Positions 44,838 through 53,436 of a stretch of DNA of 64,000 nt are shown piece by piece. The stretch comes from Sediminicola arcticus (GTDB lineage: Bacteria; Bacteroidota; Bacteroidia; Flavobacteriales; Flavobacteriaceae). Position numbers and translations under genes: made by a program. Under the pieces are notes generated by a model. It was not told the origin of the DNA and did no database searches. It was given only the letters and a program-made list of their open reading frames with translations. How positions within the stretch are numbered: the first letter of the stretch is position 1; every line of letters starts with the position of its first letter. The stretch lies in assembly GCF_040566695.1 (NCBI RefSeq), contig NZ_JBEXAE010000007.1, forward strand, positions 62,001 through 126,000. The letters run 5' to 3'.

Positions 44838-46115
44838 ATGAAATATCTATTCCTATTCGTACCGCTGTTAATATTGTTCTCTTGTCAAAACTCAGAGCAA
44901 GCACAAGTAACGAATCAAAAAGATTACAATAAATTTTTAGTCTCCAGCCCATCAAGGACCACATCCAAATATTATGAGCTATGGAACTCTAAAATTAAAC
45001 CTGATAGTATGCAATTGACCAGTTTTGGCATTGTTGCAGGAGAATACAATCGTTATTTTCAAAATACAGGTGACATTACGTATTTAAAAAAGGCAGAACA
45101 GGCCTTGGAGAAGGCTGTAGAAATCGCCGCTATTGGAAAAGCAGGATATGAGAGGGCTCTTGCTAGAAATTATATTTCTCAGCATAGATTTAGGGAAGCG
45201 TTGACCTTGGCAGAAGATGCAAGAAAATGGGGTAGTGGAGTAGAAGATACTCAAAGCTTACTTTTTGATATCCATATGGAATTGGGAAACTATTCCAAAG
45301 CCGAACAATATCTCGATAGTATTAAAAATATGTCCCAATTTGGCTACTTGATCCGAGCCGCAAAATGGAACGATTATAAAGGGGATTTGGATACTACCAT
45401 ACGATTTATGGAAATGGCAAAGCAGAAAGCAGAAAATTCCAAGAATAGTGCTTTAATGCTTTGGTCTTATACCAATATTGCCGATTATTATGGACATGCA
45501 GGAAAAATAAAGGAGTCTTATGACTATTATTTGAAATCCTTGCAATTAGATCCTAGAAGCGCCTACGCTAAAAAGGGAATTGCTTGGATCGTATTTTCCC
45601 ATGAAAAAAATCCAGAGGAAGCCTTACGCATCCTAGATTCTGTTACAAAGAATTATAGCGCTCCAGATTATTATCTGTTGAAATCAGAGATTGCAGCTTT
45701 TCAGAAAAACGAGCTAGAGTCCCTTGCAAATTTGGACAAGTATTACATGGCCATGCAAAACCCATCTTACGGAGATATGTACAACGCCTATAATGCTTCA
45801 TTATATTTAGAACAGACTGGGCAATATGAAAAGGCACTAATGATTGCAGAGAAAGAGGTAGAAAACAGGCCTACCCCACACTCCTATGATTTATTAGCTT
45901 ACGGTTATTTAAAAATTGGGAAAAAGGATAAAGCACTACAAGTGGTCGAGGATTACATAGAAGGCAAAACTTTTGAACCCAATATTCTTTACCATGCGGC
46001 GGAAATCTACAAGGCCAATGGCAGGATGTCCAAGGTAGTGGAACTTAAGAAAGAATTATCTGGGGCAGCCTATGAATTGGGACCAGATATGGCTAGTAGA
46101 ATAACAAAACTCTAA
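44838..46115 (+). CDS. TPR-repeat lipoprotein
   Basis: 425 residues from the ATG at 44838 (a TTG two codons upstream is also open). The SPII signal is MKYLFLFVPLLILFSC. The remainder is built of about ten tetratricopeptide-like helix pairs, e.g. YLKKAEQALEKAVEIA and SYDYYLKSLQLDPRSAYA. It is a scaffold lipoprotein of the periplasm or outer membrane, not a SusD homologue by sequence. It is the third gene of the DUF4331 operon, 69 bp before the receptor gene. Confidence 0.82.
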   Translation: MKYLFLFVPLLILFSCQNSEQAQVTNQKDYNKFLVSSPSRTTSKYYELWNSKIKPDSMQLTSFGIVAGEYNRYFQNTGDITYLKKAEQALEKAVEIAAIGKAGYERALARNYISQHRFREALTLAEDARKWGSGVEDTQSLLFDIHMELGNYSKAEQYLDSIKNMSQFGYLIRAAKWNDYKGDLDTTIRFMEMAKQKAENSKNSALMLWSYTNIADYYGHAGKIKESYDYYLKSLQLDPRSAYAKKGIAWIVFSHEKNPEEALRILDSVTKNYSAPDYYLLKSEIAAFQKNELESLANLDKYYMAMQNPSYGDMYNAYNASLYLEQTGQYEKALMIAEKEVENRPTPHSYDLLAYGYLKIGKKDKALQVVEDYIEGKTFEPNILYHAAEIYKANGRMSKVVELKKELSGAAYELGPDMASRITKL

Positions 46116-46184
46116 AATCCTTCATTTTTATTTTTAATGGAACGGTCCTAATCGCATTACGGGCCCTGCAAAAAATTGTCTATA

Positions 46185-48410
46185 ATGAAACATTTTATTC
46201 TTTTTCTAAAGCTACTTTTTGGGCAAAATTTATTTTGTCAGCTCATCCAAGGAAAGCTTGTTGATGAAAATAAGGATGCAGTGGAAGGTGCCTATATTTT
46301 AAATGTTGATAGGGATATGCATACCCATAGCAACGAGGTGGGATATTTTAAATTACAAAATTCTTATCCGGGTGACACTATTTATGTAGGTGCACTAGGA
46401 TTTAAAAAATTAGAATACATTCTTAGTTCTGATGATTCTAATACCCCAGTGACCTTAATATTAAGGGAAGATCTTTATCAATTAGAAGAAGTAATTATTA
46501 GGCCTAATGTCAACGGGATTAATGTAGTATCGGAAATTGATTTAAAGACCGCCCCAGTGAAATCTTCTCAAGACTTGTTACAAAAAGTACCTGGTCTAAT
46601 CATTGGCCAGCATGCTGGCGGTGGTAAAGCGGAACAGTTGTTCTTAAGGGGATTTGATATAGACCATGGAACAGATATAGCTATAGCGGTAGACGGGATG
46701 CCTGTAAATATGGTATCACATGCGCATGGACAAGGTTATGCTGATTTACATTTTGTAATCCCTGAAACTTTGGATAACATAGATTTTGGAAAAGGTCCTT
46801 ATTATGCTGATCATGGAAATTTTGGAACTGCAGCTTACGTAGATTTTGGCACCAAGCAGCGTTTAAAAAAGAGTACCGTGCAATTTGAATTTGGAGATTT
46901 TGGGTGGAACAGAACGTTGGGTATGTTTAATTTAGTAGCAGATGACACTAATTCGGCCTATGTGGCCACAGAATTTATAAGGTTTGACGGTCCTTTTGAA
47001 TCGCCACAAAATTTCTCAAGAGTTAATATTTTTGGAAAATATACCTCAAAATTAAGTAATAATGGGCTATTTTCTTTATCAGCTTCACATTTTACAAGTA
47101 CTTGGGATGCTTCGGGACAAATACCACAACGTGCCGTAGATGATGGTAGTATTTCAAGATTTGGTGCTATAGATGATACGGAAGGAGGTTCAACAGAGCG
47201 TACTAATTTCAATGTTTCCTTAAAACAAGTCTTAGACGAAGATTCCTTTATAAAGGCGAATGCCTTTTATTCCAATTACAAATTTCTATTGTATTCCAAC
47301 TTTACTTTTTTTCTTGAAGATCCGATAAATGGAGACCAGATTAGGCAAAAAGAAGAGCGAGCTATTTTTGGACTTAATACAGAATTAAATAAGACGCTGG
47401 ATTTCATGGATACTCCAGTTTTATTAAGAGTAGGAGCTGGCTTCAGGACAGATGATATTGAGGATAATGAATTGTCACGTACTTTGAATAGAAAAACAAC
47501 CCTTCAAAACATTCAGTTAGGAGATGTTAGGGAAACTAACGTATTCGGATTTGCCAATCTTGAATTTAAATGGAATAAATGGATGGTGGCACCCGCACTA
47601 AGGATAGATGATTTCAGTTTTAATTATGTAGATAAGCTTCAAGAAAATTACGAGAACCAATCGGTGAACAAAACTAAGATTTCACCAAAATTGAATATTG
47701 CTTATACCAGTTCCAATGATCTTCAGTTTTTCCTGAAATCGGGCATTGGCTTTCACTCTAATGATACACGAGTTGTAGTTGCACAAAATGGGAATTCTAT
47801 ATTGCCTGCTGCTTATGGTTCTGACTTGGGGACTATTTGGAGGCCTACCAGTAACCTATTATTAAATGCCACGGCTTGGTACCTTTATTTAGAGCAGGAA
47901 TTTGTATACGTAGGAGATGCAGGTATTGTTGAGCCAAGTGGTAAAACAGAACGATTAGGGTTAGATTTAGGTCTTAGGTATCAATTTACGGATTGGTTAT
48001 TTTTCAATACAGATGCAACATTAACCCATGCAAGAAGTTTAGAAGACCCAAAAGGAATGGATTACATTCCCCTGGCGCCCGACTTTACCCTGGTTGGGGG
48101 ATTGAGTATTGTTAACTTGGGACGGCTATCCGGAGGTCTTCGTTTTCGTTATTTGGACGATAGACCCGCCAATGAAGATAACTCCATCATAGCAAGGGGG
48201 TACGCAGTTACAGATATCAATGCCAATTATTTAATGACCAAGAACTTATCCTTGGGATTATCCATAGAAAACCTTTTTGATACAGAATGGAACGAGACAC
48301 AGTTTGCCACTGAATCTAGGTTGCAAAATGAAAATACACCAGTTGAGGAGATTCACTTTACTCCCGGAACCCCTTTTTTTATAAAAGGGAGTCTGAGCTA
48401 TACATTTTAA
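46185..48410 (+). CDS. TonB-dependent receptor
   Basis: 741 residues from the ATG at 46185, signal peptide at residues 1-21. A CarboxypepD_reg-like domain (GKLVDENKDAVEGAYILNVD) is followed by the plug (LQKVPGLIIGQHAGGGKAEQ, LRGFDIDHGTDIAIAVDGMP) and a 22-strand-type barrel ending in GSLSYTF. The plug contains the histidine-rich HAHGQGYADLHFV, found in receptors that travel with DUF4331 proteins. The substrate is unknown; the histidines could bind metal. Final gene of its operon, followed by two hairpins. Confidence 0.92.
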   Translation: MKHFILFLKLLFGQNLFCQLIQGKLVDENKDAVEGAYILNVDRDMHTHSNEVGYFKLQNSYPGDTIYVGALGFKKLEYILSSDDSNTPVTLILREDLYQLEEVIIRPNVNGINVVSEIDLKTAPVKSSQDLLQKVPGLIIGQHAGGGKAEQLFLRGFDIDHGTDIAIAVDGMPVNMVSHAHGQGYADLHFVIPETLDNIDFGKGPYYADHGNFGTAAYVDFGTKQRLKKSTVQFEFGDFGWNRTLGMFNLVADDTNSAYVATEFIRFDGPFESPQNFSRVNIFGKYTSKLSNNGLFSLSASHFTSTWDASGQIPQRAVDDGSISRFGAIDDTEGGSTERTNFNVSLKQVLDEDSFIKANAFYSNYKFLLYSNFTFFLEDPINGDQIRQKEERAIFGLNTELNKTLDFMDTPVLLRVGAGFRTDDIEDNELSRTLNRKTTLQNIQLGDVRETNVFGFANLEFKWNKWMVAPALRIDDFSFNYVDKLQENYENQSVNKTKISPKLNIAYTSSNDLQFFLKSGIGFHSNDTRVVVAQNGNSILPAAYGSDLGTIWRPTSNLLLNATAWYLYLEQEFVYVGDAGIVEPSGKTERLGLDLGLRYQFTDWLFFNTDATLTHARSLEDPKGMDYIPLAPDFTLVGGLSIVNLGRLSGGLRFRYLDDRPANEDNSIIARGYAVTDINANYLMTKNLSLGLSIENLFDTEWNETQFATESRLQNENTPVEEIHFTPGTPFFIKGSLSYTF

Positions 48411-48418
48411 TGTTAAGG

Positions 48419-48450
48419 CACTAAGCAGTGTGGTTGCTTAGTGGTTTTTA
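48419..48450 (+). terminator. Terminator 1 after the receptor operon
   Basis: CACTAAGCA / TGCTTAGTG, 7-nt loop, then GTTTTTA. It starts 9 bp after the receptor stop codon. Confidence 0.8.
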
Positions 48451-48455
48451 GGTGG

Positions 48456-48489
48456 ACACCTCGACATTTATGTTGCGGTGTTTTTTTTT
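48456..48489 (+). terminator. Terminator 2 after the receptor operon
   Basis: ACACCTCGACAT / ATGTTGCGGTGT pairs with one mismatch and one G-T, followed by nine Ts. Tandem to terminator 1. Confidence 0.7.
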
Positions 48490-48589
48490 GGCAAACGGTG
48501 AATATAATAGATAAAAGGTAAAACTTCTACTATCTATTATTCGTAAGTATTCAAAATAGGAAGAACGGGCAATGGCCCAATTAAATAAT

Positions 48590-48733
48590 ATGAACCCAAA
48601 AAATTACACTATGGACTACTTTCTTTTTATACTTTGGATTTATTCTATGATACATATTACCATTCGACTTTATTTAGCACAACAATCACTTCAAAAGGTA
48701 CTAAAACGTCAGTCAAAATATATAGTAGACTGA
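48590..48733 (+). CDS. Small single-TM protein (microprotein A)
   Basis: 47 residues, or 40 from the internal ATG at 48611, which I prefer (MDYFLFILWIYSMIHITIRL). One hydrophobic helix is followed by LAQQSLQKVLKRQSK, an amphipathic basic tail. No known family. It is colinear with microprotein B at 49014: M-x-Y-x-L-F-x-L-W, M at residue 13, A at 23 and SLQ(K/R)(V/I)LK at 26-32 match without gaps when counted from 48611. A terminator follows at 48788. Confidence 0.55.
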   Translation: MNPKNYTMDYFLFILWIYSMIHITIRLYLAQQSLQKVLKRQSKYIVD

Positions 48734-48787
48734 AATTCAAAGGTTTGAATAAAATAGTGACCTGCTTTAATTCTGCTTTTGCCATAG

Positions 48788-48814
48788 GCCTCCAACTAAA
48801 TTGGAGGCTTTTTT
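48788..48814 (+). terminator. Terminator after microprotein A
   Basis: GCCTCCAA-CTAAA-TTGGAGGC followed by six Ts; an ideal intrinsic terminator 55 bp after the stop. Confidence 0.88.
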
Positions 48815-49013
48815 AATTAAAACAAAGTATAGTATATTTTGCCTGTAAGAATATTAAGAATTAATTAACAATTTATGTAGGAAATATAGGTTGAAATGTA
48901 TATTTTTATCGTTCTAGTGTATTGATCTTCGTTGTTTTTGATATTCTACGGAAATGAATAACCAGTGTATGTTTATTATCATCTCTTTTTTGCGAACCTA
49001 AATCTTTAGTATT

Positions 49014-49121
49014 ATGGCCTACATCCTATTTTTCCTTTGGCTTGCTTTAATGGTATTTTTTGGAGGTTTAATATTCTTTGCATATAGATCCTTGCAGCGA
49101 ATATTAAAAACGGGGAAATAA
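49014..49121 (+). CDS. Small single-TM protein (microprotein B)
   Basis: 35 residues: one membrane helix (YILFFLWLALMVFFGGLIFF) and a basic tail AYRSLQRILKTGK. Aligned to microprotein A without gaps, with the same start, tryptophan and SLQ(K/R)(V/I)LK tail. It has the form of small inner-membrane proteins that bind larger partners or of a membrane-active peptide; no function is known. The nearest genes on this strand are microprotein A and the receptor operon. Confidence 0.55.
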   Translation: MAYILFFLWLALMVFFGGLIFFAYRSLQRILKTGK

Positions 49122-49155
49122 ACAGCTTGATGAAGTTTACAAAAAGGTAGTTCGT

Positions 49156-49174
49156 GCTATTGGCCGCCAATAGC
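49156..49174. repeat. Short hairpin GCTATTGGC-C-GCCAATAGC
   Basis: A perfect 9-bp inverted repeat with a 1-nt centre (7-bp stem with a 5-nt loop in RNA). No T-run follows in either direction, so it is not a standard terminator; purpose unknown. Confidence 0.45.
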
Positions 49175-49248
49175 GTTAAAATTTACTAGAAATTGTAAAC
49201 ATGTATTTTAGTTGTTTTAACTAAAGATCTCCCCCACTAATACTACGC

Positions 49249-49310
49249 AAAAAAAAATCTTTTGAAGTGGATAAAAAGTAAACTCCTTAAATTCTTCAAA
49301 AGATTTTTTA
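49249..49310 (-). terminator. Terminator after the sigma/anti-sigma operon
   Basis: Arms AAAATCTTTTGAAG (to 49267) and CTTCAAAAGATTTT (from 49294) pair across a 26-nt loop, with A/T tracts at both ends; 18 bp past the minus-strand stop. Confidence 0.7.
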
Positions 49311-49327
49311 TTTATGTTGGGTCCTAT

Positions 49328-50122
49328 TTAAACTGCTCCTAAAGTATATAATTGTTCTAAGTTAGGAGATTCACTACCTCCCGCAGGTTCTAAGGTAATA
49401 CCAAAAGCTTCTGACTCGTTAGGGTTAGCAAAGGCAAATACCTTATTGTCATCGCTCTTAAAGTCTTCTAAAAGACCCATGCTAGTTGGTGTAAGTGGAC
49501 TTAATTTTAAAGACCAAACTTGATAAACCATTCCGTCTGGGGGTTCAGGAAGTCCCTGAGCATCAATAAATACTTTTTGCTCAGCTTTGTTCCAATAGGC
49601 TTTTGCATAAGAGGTTGGTGAAACGGTTTGACCGCCTAAGGCAATCACCTCTATATTTTTATCTCTAATGGTATTTAGTAGTTCCTTTGATTTTTCTAAA
49701 GTTGTATTCGCTTCAAAAATTTGTTGTTCCAAAACCTCATTAGTTTGTGAAGCAACATTGATTTCAGATTTTAATTCGGTATTTTGATTGTACATCCACA
49801 ACATTCCCGATGCAAGAAGCACAGAAGCTGCCCATCCAACATAGGTGAACCAATTGGTTTTGGTATCGGTCATTGTTATAACCTTGGTATCACTCAATGA
49901 CGCTAAACGATTCTTTATGTCATTAAATCCTTTGTTGTCGGAGCGAACAGGAGCTGCGGCTTTGCTTAGGGCTAAGATGGCTGCTTCAATGGACAAAATC
50001 TCCTTCTTTATTTCGGGATATTGTTCTGCATTTTGGCTTACCTCCAAATTTTCCTCCTCCGTTAGCGTACCAGCAACGTAGAGCTCTAGAATTCCTGATG
50101 TTATATATTTATTTACGTCCAT
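49328..50122 (-). CDS. Anti-sigma factor, RskA/DUF2337-type
   Basis: 264 residues. The cytoplasmic N-terminus has the zinc-less anti-sigma fold (GILELYVAGTLTEEENLEV, YPEIKKEILSIEAAI). One membrane helix lies at ~88-106 (FTYVGWAASVLLASGMLWMY), then a coiled-coil stalk (~110-150) and the RskA C-terminal domain with DAQGLPEPPDGMVYQVWSL and FGITLEPAGGSE. It would hold the paired sigma factor at the membrane and release it on an extracytoplasmic signal. It begins 1 bp after the sigma gene. Confidence 0.88.
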   Translation of the reverse strand: MDVNKYITSGILELYVAGTLTEEENLEVSQNAEQYPEIKKEILSIEAAILALSKAAAPVRSDNKGFNDIKNRLASLSDTKVITMTDTKTNWFTYVGWAASVLLASGMLWMYNQNTELKSEINVASQTNEVLEQQIFEANTTLEKSKELLNTIRDKNIEVIALGGQTVSPTSYAKAYWNKAEQKVFIDAQGLPEPPDGMVYQVWSLKLSPLTPTSMGLLEDFKSDDNKVFAFANPNESEAFGITLEPAGGSESPNLEQLYTLGAV

Positions 50123-50123
50123 T

Positions 50124-50654
50124 TTATATCGCTATGTTACCCCTAATTTGTGAAATACAATTTCTGTTTCTGGTTTTTACGGTTCCCACGGGAATCTCCA
50201 GTTCATCTGCTGCCTCTTTCTGTGTATATCCCTTAAAATAAAGGAGGTCAATTATTTGAACACATTTTTCTTTTAAGTTCTTCAGTAAGCTTTGTATACC
50301 GATTGTATTCATTTTACTATTAAGGTCATCTTTGTTTTCAAGGATACCTACGAAAAAATCGGAAGATAGGTTTTGTTTACTGTTCTTATATGATTTTGAT
50401 CTTACTTCATCAATTGCAGCATTTCTCGCAATATTTAATATCCATGTAAAAAACCGGCCTTTGGAAGCGTTATAACTTTCGGCATTGTTCCAGGCCTTCA
50501 TAAAGACATCTTGACAAATTTCTTCGGCAAGATCTGTGTTTTTTACAATGGTATTGATGACTCCGCATATATTCTCAGAATACATTGCATAAAGCTTTTC
50601 AAAAGCTTTCATGTCCTTAGACTGAAAATGTGACACTAATACCTCTAATTCCAT
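50124..50654 (-). CDS. RNA polymerase ECF-type sigma factor (SigK-like)
   Basis: 176 residues with sigma region 2 (FEKLYAMYSENICGVI, DLAEEICQDVFMKAWNN, GRFFTWILNIARNAAIDEVR) and region 4 (LLYFKGYTQKEAADELEIPVGTVKTRNR). Pairing with an RskA-type anti-sigma in the same operon places it in the SigK/ECF19-like group. It would direct a small regulon under membrane control. Targets are not shown; the neighbouring SOD and the DUF4331 operon across the gap are candidates by position only. Confidence 0.92.
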   Translation of the reverse strand: MELEVLVSHFQSKDMKAFEKLYAMYSENICGVINTIVKNTDLAEEICQDVFMKAWNNAESYNASKGRFFTWILNIARNAAIDEVRSKSYKNSKQNLSSDFFVGILENKDDLNSKMNTIGIQSLLKNLKEKCVQIIDLLYFKGYTQKEAADELEIPVGTVKTRNRNCISQIRGNIAI

Positions 50655-50680
50655 ATACTTTTTTTATGCTTGAATGATAA

Positions 50681-50710
50681 AAAAAAGCTACTTATTTAAG
50701 TAGCTTTTTT
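50681..50710 (-). terminator. Terminator after the Cu-Zn SOD gene
   Basis: AAAAAAGCTACTTA-TT-TAAGTAGCTTTTTT, 26 bp past the SOD stop on the minus strand. Confidence 0.88.
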
Positions 50711-50735
50711 ATTTGTTATTAGTTCTAATTTTTAT

Positions 50736-51323
50736 CTATTTAATGATGCCCGTGCAACTTACTCTAGCACCTGCATCACCTGAAGGTTGTGATACAAAAT
50801 CATCCACTCCTTGATGCACGATAACTGCTTTGCCAACAATATTCTTGGTCATATCATCACAACCAATGCACCATTCATCTGTTTCAAATTGCACAGTGGC
50901 ATTACCTGATGCATCTGCTGTAAAATTACCAATATCTCCTCTGTGGTACCCTTCGGCTACTCCCCATTTTCCGTGATCTTGAAAAGTAGGGTTCCAGTGT
51001 CCTCCAGTAGACTTACCATCAGCCGAAGAACAATCGGCTTTTTCATGAATATGAATAGCATGTTCTCCTTCAGTTAAGCCCGTAAGGTTTGCAACCATTT
51101 TAACTTTACCTTCAGCCCCTGTAAACGTTACTTCTCCGGTAACTTTGCTATCACTTTTAGGTTCCATGGTAAATTTAATCACCTCTTCGCTAACCTCCTC
51201 TTTTATTTCTTGCATGGTCTCTTCCATCTCATCAGTAGCATCTTTAGCTTCTTTTTTTACCTCTTTACAGCTATAAGAAAGAGCTAAGATGGATACAAGA
51301 GACATTAATTTTATTTTTTTCAT
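50736..51323 (-). CDS. sodC: Cu-Zn superoxide dismutase lipoprotein
   Basis: 195 residues. The SPII signal ends in LSYSC, then a charged helical spacer (residues ~20-50, K/E rich) and the SodC fold. Copper ligands are in HAIHIHEKADC, the bridging and zinc histidines in GGHWNP and HRGDIGNF, and the final copper ligand in VIVHQGVDDF; cysteines CSS and VSCTG form the conserved disulfide. It removes superoxide at the cell envelope. Single gene with its own terminator, upstream of the sigma/anti-sigma pair. Confidence 0.92.
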   Translation of the reverse strand: MKKIKLMSLVSILALSYSCKEVKKEAKDATDEMEETMQEIKEEVSEEVIKFTMEPKSDSKVTGEVTFTGAEGKVKMVANLTGLTEGEHAIHIHEKADCSSADGKSTGGHWNPTFQDHGKWGVAEGYHRGDIGNFTADASGNATVQFETDEWCIGCDDMTKNIVGKAVIVHQGVDDFVSQPSGDAGARVSCTGIIK

Positions 51324-51458
51324 AATTGCTGGTTTAAATGTTCGATTAAAGTTACGTATAATTTAAAGTCCTATCAATCATATAGGCCATAGTTTTCCTG
51401 TTTTATACTGAATTATTGGTGGCCATTTTTTTATAAGTTAATTATTGGATGATTAGGG

Positions 51459-52673
51459 TTAATCAATCAAAACCGATAAAATTTGGGAAGGACTAATCAA
51501 GGTTTTATGTACTGGACACCTGTTGGCTATTTCTATAATTCTGACTTTTTGCTTATTATCTAATTTTCCAGTGAGTTTAATTTCGCGTTTAAATGTATCA
51601 ATAGTTGCATTAGACTCTTGTTCTTTAGGCTCTCCTACTTTTACTGATTTACTACAAGAAGTATGCACCTCTACATTTTGGAGATCCCAACCTTTTCTTT
51701 TCGCGTACATTTGAATGGTCATAACCGTACAGGCTGTTAACCCGGCAGCAATCAATTCATGAGGCGATGGACCATAATCCTGTCCACCTACTGAAATAGG
51801 CTCATCTGAGGTGAGATAATGTGACCCAACCTTCATCTGAGTGGTAAAACCATCTGCTGCATCTAAACTTCCAATAACTTGATGCTTTGTTTTTAATGTG
51901 AGGGTATTGCGATTTTCTATATATTTTCTACTCCATGCAGCAATTACTTCACCGGTATATTCAGAATCATTTTTGTCCATTAAAAGATGGTCTGCATTAT
52001 CCAAAGATATAAAACTTTTAGGATGGTGTGCAGCTTTATAAAGCGCTTCTGCGTGGCTAATACCAACGATCTTATCAAGGGGTGAATGAAGAAATAATGT
52101 TGGAATTCTTAATTGTTGGACCAACTCTAGAAGGGAGCGATTCTCAAGATCATCTAAAAATTGTTTTTTTATGGTAAAATCGCGACCGCCGAGATTAATG
52201 GTTGCTTTACCAGTTCTTTGGATTTCATCTAGATTGTTAGTTAGGAGCCCTTTTACATGATTTACATCTGAAGGGGTGCCAATGGTGGCAATGGCCTTTA
52301 TAGTTGTGATTTTTTCGGAAGCTAATAATGCTGCCACTCCTCCTAAAGAATGACCTATAATAAGGGTTGGGGCTTTATAACTCTCTTTTAAAAAGGATGC
52401 CGCAGATAACAAATCCGCCACATTTCTGGAAAGATTTGTTTCTGCAAAATCACCATCACTTTCTCCCAAACCGGTGAAGTCGAATCGAAGTACCCCAAAA
52501 CCCTTTGATGTTAGAGCCCTACTGATATTTTTGACGGCTAATAGATTTTTATTGCAGGAAAAACAATGGGCGAACACCGCAAAATTATGGGGTTGTTGGT
52601 CGGCAGGTAATTCAATCCTGCCTACCAAGGTTTCGCCTTCAGTATTTTTAAAAGTGACCTTCTGAAGATTCAT
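51459..52673 (-). CDS. Alpha/beta hydrolase - OsmC bifunctional protein
   Basis: 404 residues. Residues ~1-255 are an alpha/beta hydrolase: FAHCFSCNKN oxyanion region, nucleophile in GHSLGG, acid in HSPLDKIVG and histidine in NADHLLM. Residues ~265-404 are an OsmC/Ohr-type domain with GPSPHELIAAGLTACTVMTI and a C-terminal CPVHKTL, carrying the two redox cysteines. OsmC proteins reduce organic hydroperoxides. The fusion is found in many Bacteroidota. The gene starts directly at the end of the DUF2490 gene. Confidence 0.9.
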   Translation of the reverse strand: MNLQKVTFKNTEGETLVGRIELPADQQPHNFAVFAHCFSCNKNLLAVKNISRALTSKGFGVLRFDFTGLGESDGDFAETNLSRNVADLLSAASFLKESYKAPTLIIGHSLGGVAALLASEKITTIKAIATIGTPSDVNHVKGLLTNNLDEIQRTGKATINLGGRDFTIKKQFLDDLENRSLLELVQQLRIPTLFLHSPLDKIVGISHAEALYKAAHHPKSFISLDNADHLLMDKNDSEYTGEVIAAWSRKYIENRNTLTLKTKHQVIGSLDAADGFTTQMKVGSHYLTSDEPISVGGQDYGPSPHELIAAGLTACTVMTIQMYAKRKGWDLQNVEVHTSCSKSVKVGEPKEQESNATIDTFKREIKLTGKLDNKQKVRIIEIANRCPVHKTLISPSQILSVLID

Positions 52674-53366
52674 CTATTTTTTCTTTTTACTTAGATCTGG
52701 ATTAATGAATACACCTATCTGTATCCTATCAAAATTTCCTGAGGTAAAGTGGTTTTTAAGATATCCTAACTGCATACTGCTATTCTTGGTAATTTGGATA
52801 CCTAATGCTGCATAAAGCCTATTTTGGCCGAAAGCTTCGTCTTGAAGATTAATAAAAATTTCATTATAAAAATTCAGAAAAAATGTATCGGTTAAAGGCA
52901 AAGTGGCCTGTAAGCGGTAGCGTGCACGGTGTTGGGTTTCCGTACCATTATTGCTCAAATCCCTAGTATCAATAAAGCGTTGTTCCAATCTGTATCTGTG
53001 TTCAATAAGAAACTCCCAAAGTTTGTTTTTTAGGATCAATTGCTCAAAAATTCGGTGTTCTAAAATTTGATTGCCAAGAAATGAGGCATCTTCGAAGGTG
53101 GGATCGGTATCTATATAGGCATATCCAAAAGTAACAAAAGTATCTTCGTTCATGTGATAATTAAGCCCTGTTCGTAAGAGTAATTGGTTAAAATTACTTG
53201 TTGTCTCATAGTATCTGAATTGAGCTTCTGAATGAACACTTAATTTGTCAGCTATTTTATTGGTGCCAAAATACATGTACCAAGCTCCAAGCTGGTCTTC
53301 CCCGGTTTCTTGGGCATTTATACAGAAGGTGAGCATTAGGATACATAATGTGATAATTCTTTTCAT
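52674..53366 (-). CDS. DUF2490 outer membrane beta-barrel protein
   Basis: 230 residues from the ATG at 53366 (MKRIITLCILMLTFCINAQ is the signal peptide). A further ATG at 53405 would put a polar tail before the signal and cross a hairpin. The body is a run of amphipathic strands (GAWYMYFGTNKI, FRYYETTSNFNQLLLRTGLNY, RYRLEQRF, NFYNEIF) typical of DUF2490 barrels. Function unknown. Its stop abuts the start of the hydrolase-OsmC gene, so they are co-transcribed. Confidence 0.85.
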   Translation of the reverse strand: MKRIITLCILMLTFCINAQETGEDQLGAWYMYFGTNKIADKLSVHSEAQFRYYETTSNFNQLLLRTGLNYHMNEDTFVTFGYAYIDTDPTFEDASFLGNQILEHRIFEQLILKNKLWEFLIEHRYRLEQRFIDTRDLSNNGTETQHRARYRLQATLPLTDTFFLNFYNEIFINLQDEAFGQNRLYAALGIQITKNSSMQLGYLKNHFTSGNFDRIQIGVFINPDLSKKKK

Positions 53367-53381
53367 AGTGCTATTAAAATT

Positions 53382-53418
53382 TAAGCTTCCCGTTCTGAAG
53401 TTCAAAAGGGGAAGCTTA
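53382..53418 (-). terminator. Terminator-like hairpin after the S9 peptidase
   Basis: 10-bp arms TAAGCTTCCC and GGGAAGCTTA with a 17-nt loop, 18 bp past the S9 stop on the minus strand, then a TA-rich tail. It lies just upstream of the DUF2490 start. Confidence 0.6.
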
Positions 53419-53436
53419 TATGGTTAAAGTTATTTT

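Larger units (their letters stand above)
48411..49327. other. Gene-poor 917-bp region with two microprotein genes
   Basis: It contains two receptor terminators, two small single-TM genes (48590-48733 and 49014-49121), a terminator after the first of them, a GC-containing hairpin at 49156-49174 and the terminator of the anti-sigma gene. I see no tRNA, mobile element or longer gene. Confidence 0.6.

Noticed and set aside
48634..48816. 60-residue open frame overlapping microprotein A
   Set aside because: It has no hydrophobic or domain pattern and runs over the terminator at 48788; the frame from 48590/48611 is the one conserved with microprotein B.
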